The position numbers and the translations under genes are program-made. Positions 46,995 through 56,195 of a stretch of 64,000 bases of DNA are shown piece by piece. How positions within the stretch are numbered: position 1 is the first letter of the stretch; each line of letters starts with the position of its first letter. The notes beneath the pieces were generated by a model that made no database searches, was not told where the DNA came from, and saw nothing but the letters and a program-made list of their open reading frames with translations. This stretch comes from Bacteroidales bacterium (GTDB lineage Bacteria; Bacteroidota; Bacteroidia; Bacteroidales; WCHB1-69), in NCBI GenBank assembly GCA_024686335.1, contig JAILCI010000044.1, forward strand, positions 1 through 64,000. Direction: 5' to 3'.

Positions 46995-47774
46995 TTACCA
47001 AACAGAGGTCCAGTCCTCAGCCTCACGGACGGAGGCGTCGCGACAATACTCCAGCAGTTTTGCATATTTCAGGAAACTGTTGTGGGCAATGGCTTTGGAG
47101 AGCACATAGCCGTCCACGCCAGAAAAGATTCCTCCATGGAAGAAGTAGTTGACCACAAAAGCAGAGAAACCATGCAAAAACGGTGTAAAAGCATTTGCCT
47201 TCTTGCCTTGTAGGAAGAGGATCTTCGCGCCGCGCGTGCTATAATTGCGTTTTGAGAAGAGATCGTCATAGCTCTTATATCTATAATGTATCAAATCTGC
47301 TTCCAAATAGGAAATGTTTGATTTCGGAACGAAAGCATGTTGTTTCTGTTCCACAAAACGCAACTTATCTTTACGGAAGATACGCACAAGATAATCGGGA
47401 TACCAGCGGCAGCATTTAACCCAGCGCTCCCCTATCAGGTTTCTGCGGCGCACGGCAAAACCATCATAGGGGATCTTTTCCCAGTCGATTTTATGCATAG
47501 CGGCAACCAGTTCTTCTGAGAGACGTTCATCGGCATCAATGCTTATCACCCAATCGTTGGATGTGTAAGGCAAAGCGAGATTTTTCTGAGGTCCATCACC
47601 AATATACTCATGTTGATAGACTTTGGCGCCAGCTTGCTGAGCCAGCGCCACAGTCTTATCTTTACTATATGAATCAGTAACAACAACTTCATCACAAACC
47701 TGTTGTAACGAACGGATACAATCTACAATGTTCTGTTCCTCGTTAAGTGTTGTTATGATGCCTGTAATCTTCAT
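46995..47774 (-). CDS. Family 2 glycosyltransferase (WaaE/KdtX-like)
   Basis: A 259-residue GT2 enzyme. The nucleotide-sugar fold is seen in ITGIITTLNEEQNIVDCIRSLQQVCDEVVVTDSYSKDKTVALAQQAGAKVYQHE and the DxD region WVISIDADERLSEELVAA. The C-terminus with KNLALPY and RRRNLIGERWVKCCRWYPDYLVRIFRK matches the WaaE/KdtX group that adds glucose to the LPS inner core, and a final hydrophobic region could attach it to the membrane. It starts 8 bp after the murA stop and is the last gene of an envelope operon, pfp-murA-GT2. Confidence 0.88.
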   Translation of the reverse strand: MKITGIITTLNEEQNIVDCIRSLQQVCDEVVVTDSYSKDKTVALAQQAGAKVYQHEYIGDGPQKNLALPYTSNDWVISIDADERLSEELVAAMHKIDWEKIPYDGFAVRRRNLIGERWVKCCRWYPDYLVRIFRKDKLRFVEQKQHAFVPKSNISYLEADLIHYRYKSYDDLFSKRNYSTRGAKILFLQGKKANAFTPFLHGFSAFVVNYFFHGGIFSGVDGYVLSKAIAHNSFLKYAKLLEYCRDASVREAEDWTSVW

Positions 47775-47782
47775 AAAGCGAA

Positions 47783-49090
47783 TTAGCTTCTTCTTTCAAT
47801 ATTGGCACCGAGGTTTTGGAGACGCTCCACAATATCTTGATAACCTCGGTCGATCTGCTCCACATTTTGAATCACGCTAGTGCCAGTTGCAGAGAGTGCC
47901 GCAATAAGCAAAGAGACACCTGCACGGATATCGGGAGAAGCCATCGTCGTGCCACGCAGCATCTTTTCACGGCCAAGACCGATAACAATGGCACGGTGAG
48001 GGTCGCATAAAACAATCTGTGCTCCCATAGTCTGCAGTTTATCGACAAAGAAGAGACGGCTCTCAAACATTTTCTGATGTATCAGGACACTTCCTTTTGC
48101 CTGAATAGCAGTAACCAGAGCAATACTGATCAAGTCAGGGGTAAATCCTGGCCACGGTGCATCGGCAATAGTCAAAATGGAACCATCCATATTCGTCTCA
48201 ACGGTATAGGGATCCTGACCATGGACAATAATGTCGTCGTCCACTTGCTCAAAGTTAATACCCAGCTTTTTAAACGTGTAAGGGATAATACCCAAATGCT
48301 GACAGGCGCAGTTTTTGATGGTCACCTCAGACTGTGTCAAGGCGGCCATACCCATAAAACTACCTACCTCAATCATATCCGGCAGAATTCGATGCTCACA
48401 ACCATGCAGTTCCTCAACGCCCTCAATAGTCAACAGATTGGAACCGATGCCGGAAATCTTAGCACCCATTTTGTTTAACATCGTGCAGAGTTGATAAAGA
48501 TAGGGTTCGCAGGCAGCATTGAAAATGGTAGTCGTACCTTCTGCCAGGACGGCCGCCATCACAATATTGGCGGTACCTGTCACAGAGGCCTCATTAAGAA
48601 GCATATAAGTACCTCTCAACTTATCCGCTTTCAGCTCAAAGAAGTTGTTGTCATCAGAAATCTTAGTCTCAGCACCTAGCTTTTGAAAACCTTCAAAGTG
48701 GGTTGTCAAAGGACGGCGACCAATCTGGTCTCCACCAGGACGAGCAGCGTATGCTTCCCCAAAACGACCCAACATAGGTCCAAGCACCATAATAGAAGCA
48801 CGAAAAGCGGCAGACAGTTTACTGAACTCTGGCGTTTTCATCAAAGCAAGGTCAACCTGATCAGCCTGGAATGTATACGTATCCTTGCTCAACTTGGTGA
48901 TCTTTACACCTATAAGAGATAGGATATCCTGATATCGCTGCGTATCACGAATTTCAGGAAGATTAGAAATAGTGACAGGCTCTTTGGTAAGCAAAACGGC
49001 AGACAAGACCTGCAGCGCTTCATTCTTAGCTCCTTGCGGCTCGATGACACCCTTTAACGGATGACCACCTTCTATGATAAACTCGTCCAT
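47783..49090 (-). CDS. murA: UDP-GlcNAc 1-carboxyvinyltransferase with Asp in place of the fosfomycin-target Cys
   Basis: A 435-residue EPSP-synthase-fold enzyme catalysing the first committed step of peptidoglycan synthesis. The inverse alpha-beta barrel repeats and the active loop region are intact. In the loop, where most enzymes have a cysteine (Cys115 in E. coli), this protein reads ARPGGDQIGRRP, so the residue is Asp121. Cys-to-Asp MurA variants remain active but are not inactivated by fosfomycin. Several Bacteroidetes carry such residues, so this is likely a family trait and not an acquired mutation. It follows the PFK gene by 39 bp. Confidence 0.92.
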   Translation of the reverse strand: MDEFIIEGGHPLKGVIEPQGAKNEALQVLSAVLLTKEPVTISNLPEIRDTQRYQDILSLIGVKITKLSKDTYTFQADQVDLALMKTPEFSKLSAAFRASIMVLGPMLGRFGEAYAARPGGDQIGRRPLTTHFEGFQKLGAETKISDDNNFFELKADKLRGTYMLLNEASVTGTANIVMAAVLAEGTTTIFNAACEPYLYQLCTMLNKMGAKISGIGSNLLTIEGVEELHGCEHRILPDMIEVGSFMGMAALTQSEVTIKNCACQHLGIIPYTFKKLGINFEQVDDDIIVHGQDPYTVETNMDGSILTIADAPWPGFTPDLISIALVTAIQAKGSVLIHQKMFESRLFFVDKLQTMGAQIVLCDPHRAIVIGLGREKMLRGTTMASPDIRAGVSLLIAALSATGTSVIQNVEQIDRGYQDIVERLQNLGANIERRS

Positions 49091-49129
49091 GCTGAGGGAT
49101 TTTGAGACGTTAGATGTGAGACTTGTTTA

Positions 49130-50362
49130 TTATTCAGGTATGACGATTGGGAACTGTTGGTTGAACTCCATACGATAAGGAGCGCCAATGATGTTCGTCA
49201 AAAAGTCAACATATTGATCTGTAAAAGCGAACTTGTTGGGATCGTAATATTCTGTAGGCAGCGGGAAGTTGCCAATATTACCCATCTCTATCTCAGTAGC
49301 ATGGAACTCCTCCAACTCGTCGTAAGGCACGATATCGCGCATAACGGCCATCTTACCGTAATCTTCACGAAGCAACAAGTCAACAACTTTGTCGGCAAGT
49401 GTAGAGGTCAGGCGGCGGTCATATTCGTAGCATTTACCAGAACGAGGAATATAACCAGAAATTTGGCCACGGGCCTCAATGCCGAGACGTCTGTTGATCT
49501 CAGAAGCAATAACGCCGCTTACACCGCCAAAACGCGGATGGCCATATTCATCTGTATCAGCGGAAGCATAGACCATACCCAGTTCCTGTTTCTCATCGTC
49601 CCACCATCTTACACCTTCAGAAACAGCTATGATAAGGCTATGTTTCGGGTCGCGCATGTAAGCCTCTTTGACGGCCTCAAAGAAGAACTCCTTACGTTCC
49701 TTGGTCATCTCAACCTCGGGAATCAAAGACATCTGAGCGCCACCAAAAGTAGCAGAACCGGTCAACCAACCAGCATCACGGCCCATAACCTCGAGCACCA
49801 TAATACGTTGGTGAGACTCATTTGTTGTATGCAATTTGCTTGTCAATTTCTTGATAGCCATGGCGCCAGATGGGAAACCAGGGCAAAGAACAGTCTCAAA
49901 CTGTTGTCCGTTATAATGGTGGATTGTTCTGGTTCTCAAATCGTTATCAATAGTTTTCGGAAAACCTATGACGGGAATACCATATTTTTCATACATCTTA
50001 CGAGCGGCACCGTTAGTATCATCACCACCGATAGTCACCAGTACATCAATCTTATAGCGTTCGATATTGCGCAGAATCTGTTCAGAGCGGTCTTCGGGTT
50101 GCTTCTTGCTCGGGAAGGGATTGGTACGAGAAGAAAGCAATGCTGTACCGCCATAAATACCGTTATAAGAGATATTTGTAAGATCGACAATGTCACCATC
50201 GCCCAAAAGGCCTTTCCATCCGCGCAACACGCCATAGACCTTAAAACCTAACATTGAGGCTCTATTACGAACACATTCGATACTGGAATTGATAGCAGGG
50301 GTGTCGCCACCGCCGGAGAGGATTGCTAATGTTTTGCCATTGAATAACTTTTCGGTTCTCAT
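49130..50362 (-). CDS. PPi-type 6-phosphofructokinase
   Basis: A 410-residue phosphofructokinase. The phosphoryl-donor residues are diagnostic: GGDDT (residues 112-116) has Asp where ATP enzymes have Gly104, and PKTIDND (135-141) has Lys where ATP enzymes have Gly124. This Asp/Lys pair marks pyrophosphate-dependent enzymes, so the reaction is probably reversible phosphorylation of fructose-6-phosphate with PPi. Other motifs (SGGGDTPAINS, VLEVMGRDAGWLT) agree. The residue code was read by eye and not tested biochemically. It begins the operon with murA and a glycosyltransferase. Confidence 0.9.
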   Translation of the reverse strand: MRTEKLFNGKTLAILSGGGDTPAINSSIECVRNRASMLGFKVYGVLRGWKGLLGDGDIVDLTNISYNGIYGGTALLSSRTNPFPSKKQPEDRSEQILRNIERYKIDVLVTIGGDDTNGAARKMYEKYGIPVIGFPKTIDNDLRTRTIHHYNGQQFETVLCPGFPSGAMAIKKLTSKLHTTNESHQRIMVLEVMGRDAGWLTGSATFGGAQMSLIPEVEMTKERKEFFFEAVKEAYMRDPKHSLIIAVSEGVRWWDDEKQELGMVYASADTDEYGHPRFGGVSGVIASEINRRLGIEARGQISGYIPRSGKCYEYDRRLTSTLADKVVDLLLREDYGKMAVMRDIVPYDELEEFHATEIEMGNIGNFPLPTEYYDPNKFAFTDQYVDFLTNIIGAPYRMEFNQQFPIVIPE

Positions 50363-50423
50363 ATTTTGATGATTTTTAAATTTAGACTAAAAGGAATAGT
50401 CATACAATAGTTGTACAACGCTG

Positions 50424-50431
50424 CAAAAGTA
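50424..50431 (-). promoter_or_regulatory. -7 box, PPi-PFK operon promoter
   Basis: TACTTTTG on the - strand, 61 bp upstream of the ATG at 50362; the leader contains the palindrome GTTGTACAAC. Confidence 0.6.
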
Positions 50432-50507
50432 GCAAAAATTTTGTATACATTGGCTATAATAAAATGCATGTCGCATCGTTTTAAAACTTAATGGTAAAAA
50501 TTGTTGG

Positions 50508-53111
50508 ATGAGCAAGATAGTACCCTCATACAATCGATGGAGATGGAACAACTTATATGGACTAGTCATTTGCTGGCTATTCCAAGTTCTATTTATCGGC
50601 TCACTCTCAGCTCAGACGCTGACGGGGAAAGTCTGCACCATCAATGAGAAGGGAGATACTGTCGGGGTACATATGGCTCAATTGCAGTGGCTACACACAC
50701 CAGTAGGCGTCATTACCAATAAAGACGGATCATACAAACTCCCTTTCACAAACACAGACACCCTTGTGGTCAGTTATCTCTTTTACGATTCCGACACACT
50801 GATTATCAACAAAAAACAGAGGCAACGGACTTTCCTCGTCAGCACTACCCAACCTCTGCAAGAAGTCGTCATATCCAAAAGGAAAAAGCCAAAATACTCC
50901 CGCAAAGACAATCCTGCTGTAGAATTAGTGAAAAAAGTCATCGAAAACAAAGACAAACATCGTATCGATGAGGCTGAACATTACAAAGCAAAAAATTATA
51001 AGAAACTGGTAATGACTTTTGGACGTTTCGATTTAGATTTTCAGAAAAACATTTATCAGCAGTTATCATTTTTGAAAAAATATATCGATACTATTCCTGA
51101 AGATAGCGTACCCGTTCTGACCATCTCCTTACGTGAAACACTTTCAGACATCTACCACCAAAAATCTCCCAACAAAAAAGTTAACTATTTAATTGCCAGA
51201 CGTATGCAAGGTATGGATGAGGTTCTGGACGATGAGGGCATGGGCACCAACCTTGACGCAATTTTTTCCGAAGTAAACATTTTCGACAATGATATTGAGT
51301 TGATGCTCAATAAATTTGTCAGTCCCCTATCCTCCTCTTTAGCCACTATCTATTACCATTATTACATTACTGACACGCTGGAAGTGGATAGTGTTTCTTG
51401 TATAGAGCTGACCTTTTCACCTGTAAACAGCCGTTCTTTTGGTTTTTCAGGGCGAATGTACATTGTAAACGACAGTACCTATGCCTTGAAAAAATATGCC
51501 ATCAATGTGCCACACAACATCAACATGAACTTTGTAAGGCAACTGCGTATTGAGCAAGATTTCACGAAGTTAGACTCCGGTTTATGGGCGCCTACCACGG
51601 CTCAGACATACGCATCATTTTCACTTATCAAGAGGAAAAAGATGCGACAGATATATGTCACACAAAGTACCCTTTGGTATAACTATGAACTTGGTGTTAT
51701 GATTCCAGATTCTATCAACTCTGCATTAACGGGTGGTGAAGTGGCAGCTAAGAATCTCAAATACAAAAACTGGCAATGGAGAAAAATGCGTCCCCTACCC
51801 TTGTCTGCCAAGGAATCCTTTATGGACAGTCTCAACACGGAAATGCGGCGGCTACCGGCATACAAAGTGTTGGAAAAGACGGCTGAGATCCTAGCAACAG
51901 GATATATTGCGACATCAAAAGATCGGAAAGAGAGTGGTTTTGACATTGGCAACATCTATAATATGATTAGTCGGAATCCGACAGAAGGATACAGACTACG
52001 TATTGGAGGTATGACCACAGCTAAAGCCCACGAAAGATGGTTTGTCAACTGGTACATGGCTTTCGGCTGCTTGGACCAGCGTCTCAAATACAGTGTCACC
52101 TTGGCTCATAGTTTTGTAAAAAAAGAGCGCCATCTAAACGAGCATCCGCGCAATGCCCTTTCTTTCACCACAATGTATGATGTTGAGACTCCGGGACAGA
52201 GTTATGGATACATGGACAGAGATAATTTCCTGATGTCATACACTCATGGTGAGCCCTCGCTATCGGCACAGTATGTCCGACGCATGAAGCTGCGTTACGA
52301 GCGGGAGTGGCCTTTCCGACTCAGTTTGGACACATGGCTACAGTATGAGGAAAACGAAGCTACTGGTTCACTGATGTATTGGCGAATCAATCCTGACGGT
52401 TCCACATCCCGGGTCACCTCCTTCCATGACATGGAATGGTGTATGCAGTTACGTTGGTCTCCTGGCGAGCGACTGTACAACAACCAGTCGGGCAAAGACA
52501 ACCTTCTTAAGCTATCCAAAAATGCTCCTGTGCTCAAACTGACACATACGAGTGGACTTTTGGATTTTAAGAAATGGTATCATCGGACTGACTTTTCTGT
52601 GGAGAAGCGCATCTGGCTCTCCGCATTTGGCTATATTGACGCCACACTCCAAGCCGGCATCATCTGGAATGCCGCACCGTTCCCAAAGCTGTATGTACCA
52701 CCTGCCAACAGATCACTATTCCTCGCCTCAAACTCCTTTTGTCTAATGAAGCCCATGGAGTTCATCATGGACAAATATGTAGGATTCTACGCCACATATT
52801 TTTTAAAGGGTTGGATTTTCAACCGAATACCATTGTGGAATCGGCTAAAGTTCCGCGAGGTACTCTCTTTCAGCGGTGTTTATGGAGGTTTATCAGCCAA
52901 GAACGTGCCCAGTGCCACCACACCGGGACTCTATGTGCTTCCAGACGGTTGTGGACAACTGGGCAAACTTCCGTACATGGAAATCACCGCCGGCATAGAG
53001 AACATCTTTCATTTTCTACGTATTGACTATGTCCGCCGACTCACCTACGCCAAAGATCTGAAGGGTTGGGACAAGAACGGGATCAGGTTGTCGTTTGAGT
53101 TGTCGTTTTAG
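50508..53111 (+). CDS. DUF5686 outer-membrane protein with CarboxypepD_reg domain
   Basis: An 867-residue exported protein whose signal sequence is preceded by a longer basic stretch (MSKIVPSYNRWRWNNLYG, then LVICWLFQVLFIGSLSA). Residues about 35-120 are a carboxypeptidase regulatory-like domain (LTGKVCTINEKGDTVGVHMAQLQWLHTPVGVITNKDGSYKL). The remaining 740 residues match the DUF5686 pattern, including NPAVELVKKVIENKDKHR near its start and beta-strand-rich C-terminal segments ending in WDKNGIRLSFELSF, a plausible outer-membrane barrel end. Function unknown; Bacteroidetes genomes carry several copies. It is transcribed alone, divergent from the PFK operon. Confidence 0.85.
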   Translation: MSKIVPSYNRWRWNNLYGLVICWLFQVLFIGSLSAQTLTGKVCTINEKGDTVGVHMAQLQWLHTPVGVITNKDGSYKLPFTNTDTLVVSYLFYDSDTLIINKKQRQRTFLVSTTQPLQEVVISKRKKPKYSRKDNPAVELVKKVIENKDKHRIDEAEHYKAKNYKKLVMTFGRFDLDFQKNIYQQLSFLKKYIDTIPEDSVPVLTISLRETLSDIYHQKSPNKKVNYLIARRMQGMDEVLDDEGMGTNLDAIFSEVNIFDNDIELMLNKFVSPLSSSLATIYYHYYITDTLEVDSVSCIELTFSPVNSRSFGFSGRMYIVNDSTYALKKYAINVPHNINMNFVRQLRIEQDFTKLDSGLWAPTTAQTYASFSLIKRKKMRQIYVTQSTLWYNYELGVMIPDSINSALTGGEVAAKNLKYKNWQWRKMRPLPLSAKESFMDSLNTEMRRLPAYKVLEKTAEILATGYIATSKDRKESGFDIGNIYNMISRNPTEGYRLRIGGMTTAKAHERWFVNWYMAFGCLDQRLKYSVTLAHSFVKKERHLNEHPRNALSFTTMYDVETPGQSYGYMDRDNFLMSYTHGEPSLSAQYVRRMKLRYEREWPFRLSLDTWLQYEENEATGSLMYWRINPDGSTSRVTSFHDMEWCMQLRWSPGERLYNNQSGKDNLLKLSKNAPVLKLTHTSGLLDFKKWYHRTDFSVEKRIWLSAFGYIDATLQAGIIWNAAPFPKLYVPPANRSLFLASNSFCLMKPMEFIMDKYVGFYATYFLKGWIFNRIPLWNRLKFREVLSFSGVYGGLSAKNVPSATTPGLYVLPDGCGQLGKLPYMEITAGIENIFHFLRIDYVRRLTYAKDLKGWDKNGIRLSFELSF

Positions 53112-53133
53112 TTGGAAATGAAACGTCACCTAC

Positions 53134-53232
53134 CTCTTTCGCCCCTTCGGGGCTTCCTTGATTCCCGCACCGTCACACAACCAGCCCCACACTGACGTGC
53201 GGGGTTATTAGGATAGCGTGCCTCCAGCACGC
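53134..53232. repeat. Shortened copy of the hairpin repeat
   Basis: Begins CTCTTTCGCCCCTTCGGGGC and ends with the AGCGTGC/GCACGC hairpin as in the two full copies at 53318 and 53722, but the middle section is missing. Confidence 0.75.
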
Positions 53233-53317
53233 AGTCAAAGTACAAAGGCGGGAAGTCACCGCGAGAGGCGTTAGCCGCGAGCAAATCCGCTTGTTAAAAT
53301 CTATCTGCGGAAAAAAA

Positions 53318-53601
53318 ACACAAATTACCGCAAAATGTTCGCAAATTATCCATTAATTATTTTTGGATAATTCGCATCTCTTTCGCCCCTTCAGGGCTTC
53401 CTTGATTCACACGCCATCACATACACAGGGGTTCACACCCCTGCCTGTATTCTGCCGCCCTTTCAGGGCTCTGTCAACGACGATCTTCTGTCATCATCAG
53501 AGCAAGAATATTGGCGTACCTTCGGCACGCTGATATGACACTGCACCGGCCAGCCCCACACTAACGTGCGGGGTTATTAGGATAGCGTGCCTCCAGCACG
53601 C
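53318..53601. repeat. Direct repeat, copy 1
   Basis: A 284-bp unit repeated almost exactly at 53722-54006 with an offset of 405 bp. It is a string of small hairpins: GCCC-ctt-AGGGC type, AGGGG-ttcaca-CCCCT, GCGTac-CTTCGG-cACGC, CCCCACA-TGcGGGG and AGCGTGC-ctcca-GCACGCT. No ORF of interest lies in it. The 53112-54271 region between the DUF5686 and DUF4301 genes has no other gene. Confidence 0.85.
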
Positions 53602-53721
53602 TGTCAAAGTGCGGAGGCGACTATGATCGTAGCGAATAAAATCTGCGTAATACAGGTCCGCAAGGACCTACAAATAAAATCTGCGTTCATCTGCGAAATC
53701 TGCGAAATCTGCGGGAACAAA

Positions 53722-54006
53722 ACACAAAATTACCGCAAAATTCCCATAAATTATCCATTAATTATTTTTGGATAATTCGCATCTCTTTCGCCCCTTCAGG
53801 GCTTCCTTGATTCACACGCCATCACATACACAGGGGTTCACACCCCTGCCTGTATTCTGCCGCCCTTTCAGGGCTCTATCAACCGCACTCTTCTGTCATC
53901 ATCAGATCAAGAATAGTGGCGTACCTTCGGCACGCTGATATGACACTGCACCGGCCAGCCCCACACTAACGTGCGGGGTTATTAGGATAGCGTGCCTCCA
54001 GCACGC
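53722..54006. repeat. Direct repeat, copy 2
   Basis: Second copy of the 284-bp unit, differing by a few substitutions and one indel near the left end. The two copies are separated by about 120 bp of unrelated sequence. Confidence 0.85.
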
Positions 54007-54209
54007 ACGGGAACACGGATTGTTGCTTAGTCGTTGAACTAGACTGAGAACTGGCAACTAATCATTGCGTCCTTTGCGGCTCTGCGTTTGCAGCTTTGCG
54101 TTAAAATCATCTATGAGCGTAGCGAACAAAAATCTGCGTCCATCTGCGAGATCTGCGGGAATCTGCGGGAACAAAACACATCAAACCCCGTAGGGGTCCC
54201 ATCACAATA

Positions 54210-54239
54210 ACGGAGTGCCGAAAACCTCCGACACTCCGT
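54210..54239. terminator. Hairpin downstream of the DUF4301 gene
   Basis: ACGGAGTGCCG pairs with CGACACTCCGT with one mismatch, on the 3' side of the DUF4301 gene, and could terminate it. Confidence 0.55.
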
Positions 54240-54240
54240 A

Positions 54241-54271
54241 ACTGTCAACTATCAACTGTCAACTATCAACT
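54241..54271. repeat. 14-bp tandem repeat
   Basis: ACTGTCAACTATCA occurs twice in tandem with a partial third unit, directly against the DUF4301 stop codon. Confidence 0.7.
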
Positions 54272-55777
54272 CTACTTGACGTTTCTCTTGTGCAGATCGA
54301 AAACGGTCTTGACAGGATTGAAGGTTTCGATGGGCACTTCCACAAAGACAGTGATCCAGTCGCTCATAGCGCCGTTCCAAAGGCCAGGCAACTCCATTGC
54401 CTTCAGGTCGCGACCATTGTAGGACTTCGAAGAGATGAAGCCCGTCTCGGGATCCACATATTCGGGCAGATTGAACTTCTGACCCTTATAGTCCTTTATA
54501 CCGCAGACCAAGTCGACGGGATTGAAGTGAGTAGCATGCTCGAGAATATCGCGCTGATGGTCGTCAGCCTTGTTGATTTGGGAAGACTCCACAATCTGCA
54601 GAGAGCAGGTGTTATCCTCAGCCTCCATCCAGAAGGGGCCGCCACCAGGTTCGCCCTCGTTCTTGACCATACCGCAAATACGCAACGGACGGTTGAGCTT
54701 GTCGTAGAGCGCCTCAACAGAGCAATCGTCGCCCAGAGATATTTGCAACTGAGACTCGGCAAAATCCATCATTTCGCAGAGAAGCATTTCATCTACATCA
54801 CCCTGATCAATGCGCTTTAGATAACTGAAGACACGTTGCTGTAACTGAATAAGATAGCCTGCCAAAACTTTCTTGTAACGGATAGTAGGAGCAATGCGAT
54901 TTTCTGTGATGACATTGTCGATATTCTTGACAAAGACGACATCGGCATCCATCTTGTTGAGATTGTGGATCAGGGCACCGTGACCGGCAGGACGGAAGAG
55001 CAAATGACCATCGTCGTCGCGGAACGGGGTGTTATCAGGATTCACCGCAATGGTATCCGTAGCTGGATCCTGTTCTGAGAAAGTGATATTATAGGTAACG
55101 CCAAAGCGGGCCTCATATTTAGGAACCACCTGATGTACCAGCGCCTCAAAACCCTCTTTGTGAGCAGGAGAAATGGTGAAATGAAGTTGGCACTTGCCAC
55201 CATTATTAGCATAAAGAGCTGCCTCGACAAGATGCTCCTCCAGAGAAGTTCTGATCTCATTGTCATAACGATGGAAAGCCAGCATTCCCTTAGGCTTATG
55301 GCCATAATCGAGACCCTCTTCCTGCAACAGATAACGAATCACCAACTTATAGTCGCCCTCCAGACGAGCCTTTTCGATATCGAGTCCGGCTTTTTTCATC
55401 ACGGCAGAGAGATCCTCATAAAAAGGATATACAGGCAAATCGTTCAAGAACTTCATTGCCTTGTCGCGCAAGGCCTCATTATCATCGGAGAGCATTGCAT
55501 AGAGGTCTTTGAACATACGGGTGGCAGCACCAGAGGCGGGCACGAACTTGAGCAGCTGCAGACCAGCGGTGGCAGCTTCATAGTCCGACTCAATCTCCTC
55601 TACCTCATCGGCAGACAGACGGACAATGCCATCATCGATGACGGCAGCACGGTTCAAGCGAGCAAAGGGGAATCCTTGCTTAAAGCGCTCCAACTGAGCG
55701 GCCACATTTGTCACATCACAACCATGTTTAAGAATCATCTCTTCATCTTGCGGGGAAAACTTCATCATAGCATTCAT
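54272..55777 (-). CDS. DUF4301 family protein
   Basis: A 501-residue cytoplasmic protein of the Bacteroidetes DUF4301 family. Characteristic segments are FVPASGAATRMFKDLYAMLSDD near residue 80, KPKGMLAFHRYDNEIRTSLEEHLVEAALYANNGGKCQLHFTISPAH in the middle and LLFRPAGHGALIHNLNKMDADVVFVKNIDNV. The family's function is undetermined; the glycine-rich GAATRMFK and the FRPAGHGAL stretch look like a nucleotide-sugar pyrophosphorylase fold (inference). A TATATTTG box lies upstream. The hairpin array at 55843-56128 sits between this gene and the divergent kal gene. Confidence 0.85.
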   Translation of the reverse strand: MNAMMKFSPQDEEMILKHGCDVTNVAAQLERFKQGFPFARLNRAAVIDDGIVRLSADEVEEIESDYEAATAGLQLLKFVPASGAATRMFKDLYAMLSDDNEALRDKAMKFLNDLPVYPFYEDLSAVMKKAGLDIEKARLEGDYKLVIRYLLQEEGLDYGHKPKGMLAFHRYDNEIRTSLEEHLVEAALYANNGGKCQLHFTISPAHKEGFEALVHQVVPKYEARFGVTYNITFSEQDPATDTIAVNPDNTPFRDDDGHLLFRPAGHGALIHNLNKMDADVVFVKNIDNVITENRIAPTIRYKKVLAGYLIQLQQRVFSYLKRIDQGDVDEMLLCEMMDFAESQLQISLGDDCSVEALYDKLNRPLRICGMVKNEGEPGGGPFWMEAEDNTCSLQIVESSQINKADDHQRDILEHATHFNPVDLVCGIKDYKGQKFNLPEYVDPETGFISSKSYNGRDLKAMELPGLWNGAMSDWITVFVEVPIETFNPVKTVFDLHKRNVK

Positions 55778-55813
55778 AATTTATTTGTCGTTAATTATTT
55801 CGAAAAGAAAGTG

Positions 55814-55821
55814 CAAATATA
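55814..55821 (-). promoter_or_regulatory. -7 box, DUF4301 promoter
   Basis: TATATTTG on the - strand, 36 bp upstream of the start at 55777. Confidence 0.6.
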
Positions 55822-55842
55822 AAAATTTTGTTGCATCCGGAG

Positions 55843-56128
55843 CAATCTGCGTCCTCGCAGATTGTACATAAAACATTATTATTTTAATATAAAACTGCGG
55901 GGATGGAGCAATCTGCGTCCTCGCAGATTGTACATAAAAACATTATGCGGGGACGGAGCAATCTGCGTCCTCGCAGATTGTATGTAAAAACATTATCATT
56001 TTAATATAAAACTGCGGGGACGCAGTTTTCTCCTTATTACAAAACTGCGGGGACGCAGTTTTCTCCTTATTACAAAACTGCGAGGACGCAGTTTTCTCCT
56101 TAATTTAAAACTGCGAGGACGCAGTTTT
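55843..56128. repeat. Seven-hairpin array between divergent promoters
   Basis: Three copies of CAATCTGCG-tcct-CGCAGATTG (55843, 55909, 55959) are followed by four of AAAACTGCG-ggga/agga-CGCAGTTTT (56008, 56041, 56074, 56107) at exact 33-bp spacing. Each is a perfect 9-bp stem with a 4-nt loop. Half-units of the second type are fused to the first type near 55891 and 55947, a sign of recombination between hairpins. It fills the region upstream of both the DUF4301 and the kal genes. Confidence 0.85.
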
Positions 56129-56143
56129 CTCCGGAAATTTTAC

Positions 56144-56151
56144 TACCTTTG
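56144..56151 (+). promoter_or_regulatory. -7 box, kal promoter
   Basis: TACCTTTG, 44 bp upstream of the kal ATG and just past the last hairpin of the array. Confidence 0.6.
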
Positions 56152-56195
56152 CACCCGCATTTAGAATTATTGTTAAACTCAAAAATAAAAACACA

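Noticed and set aside
49157-50251. 364-residue antisense ORF over the phosphofructokinase gene
   Set aside because: It is fully inside a well-conserved gene on the other strand; no promoter box and no protein-like motif.
53587-53775. Small ORF in the repeat region
   Set aside because: It lies on repeats with no promoter and a biased composition.
55133-55822. 229-residue antisense ORF over the DUF4301 gene
   Set aside because: Shadow of a conserved gene, with no recognisable family features.
56008-56128. 33-bp periodic repeats as a CRISPR array
   Set aside because: The repeated unit is itself palindromic, the intervals are the same sequence rather than unique spacers, and no cas gene is present.
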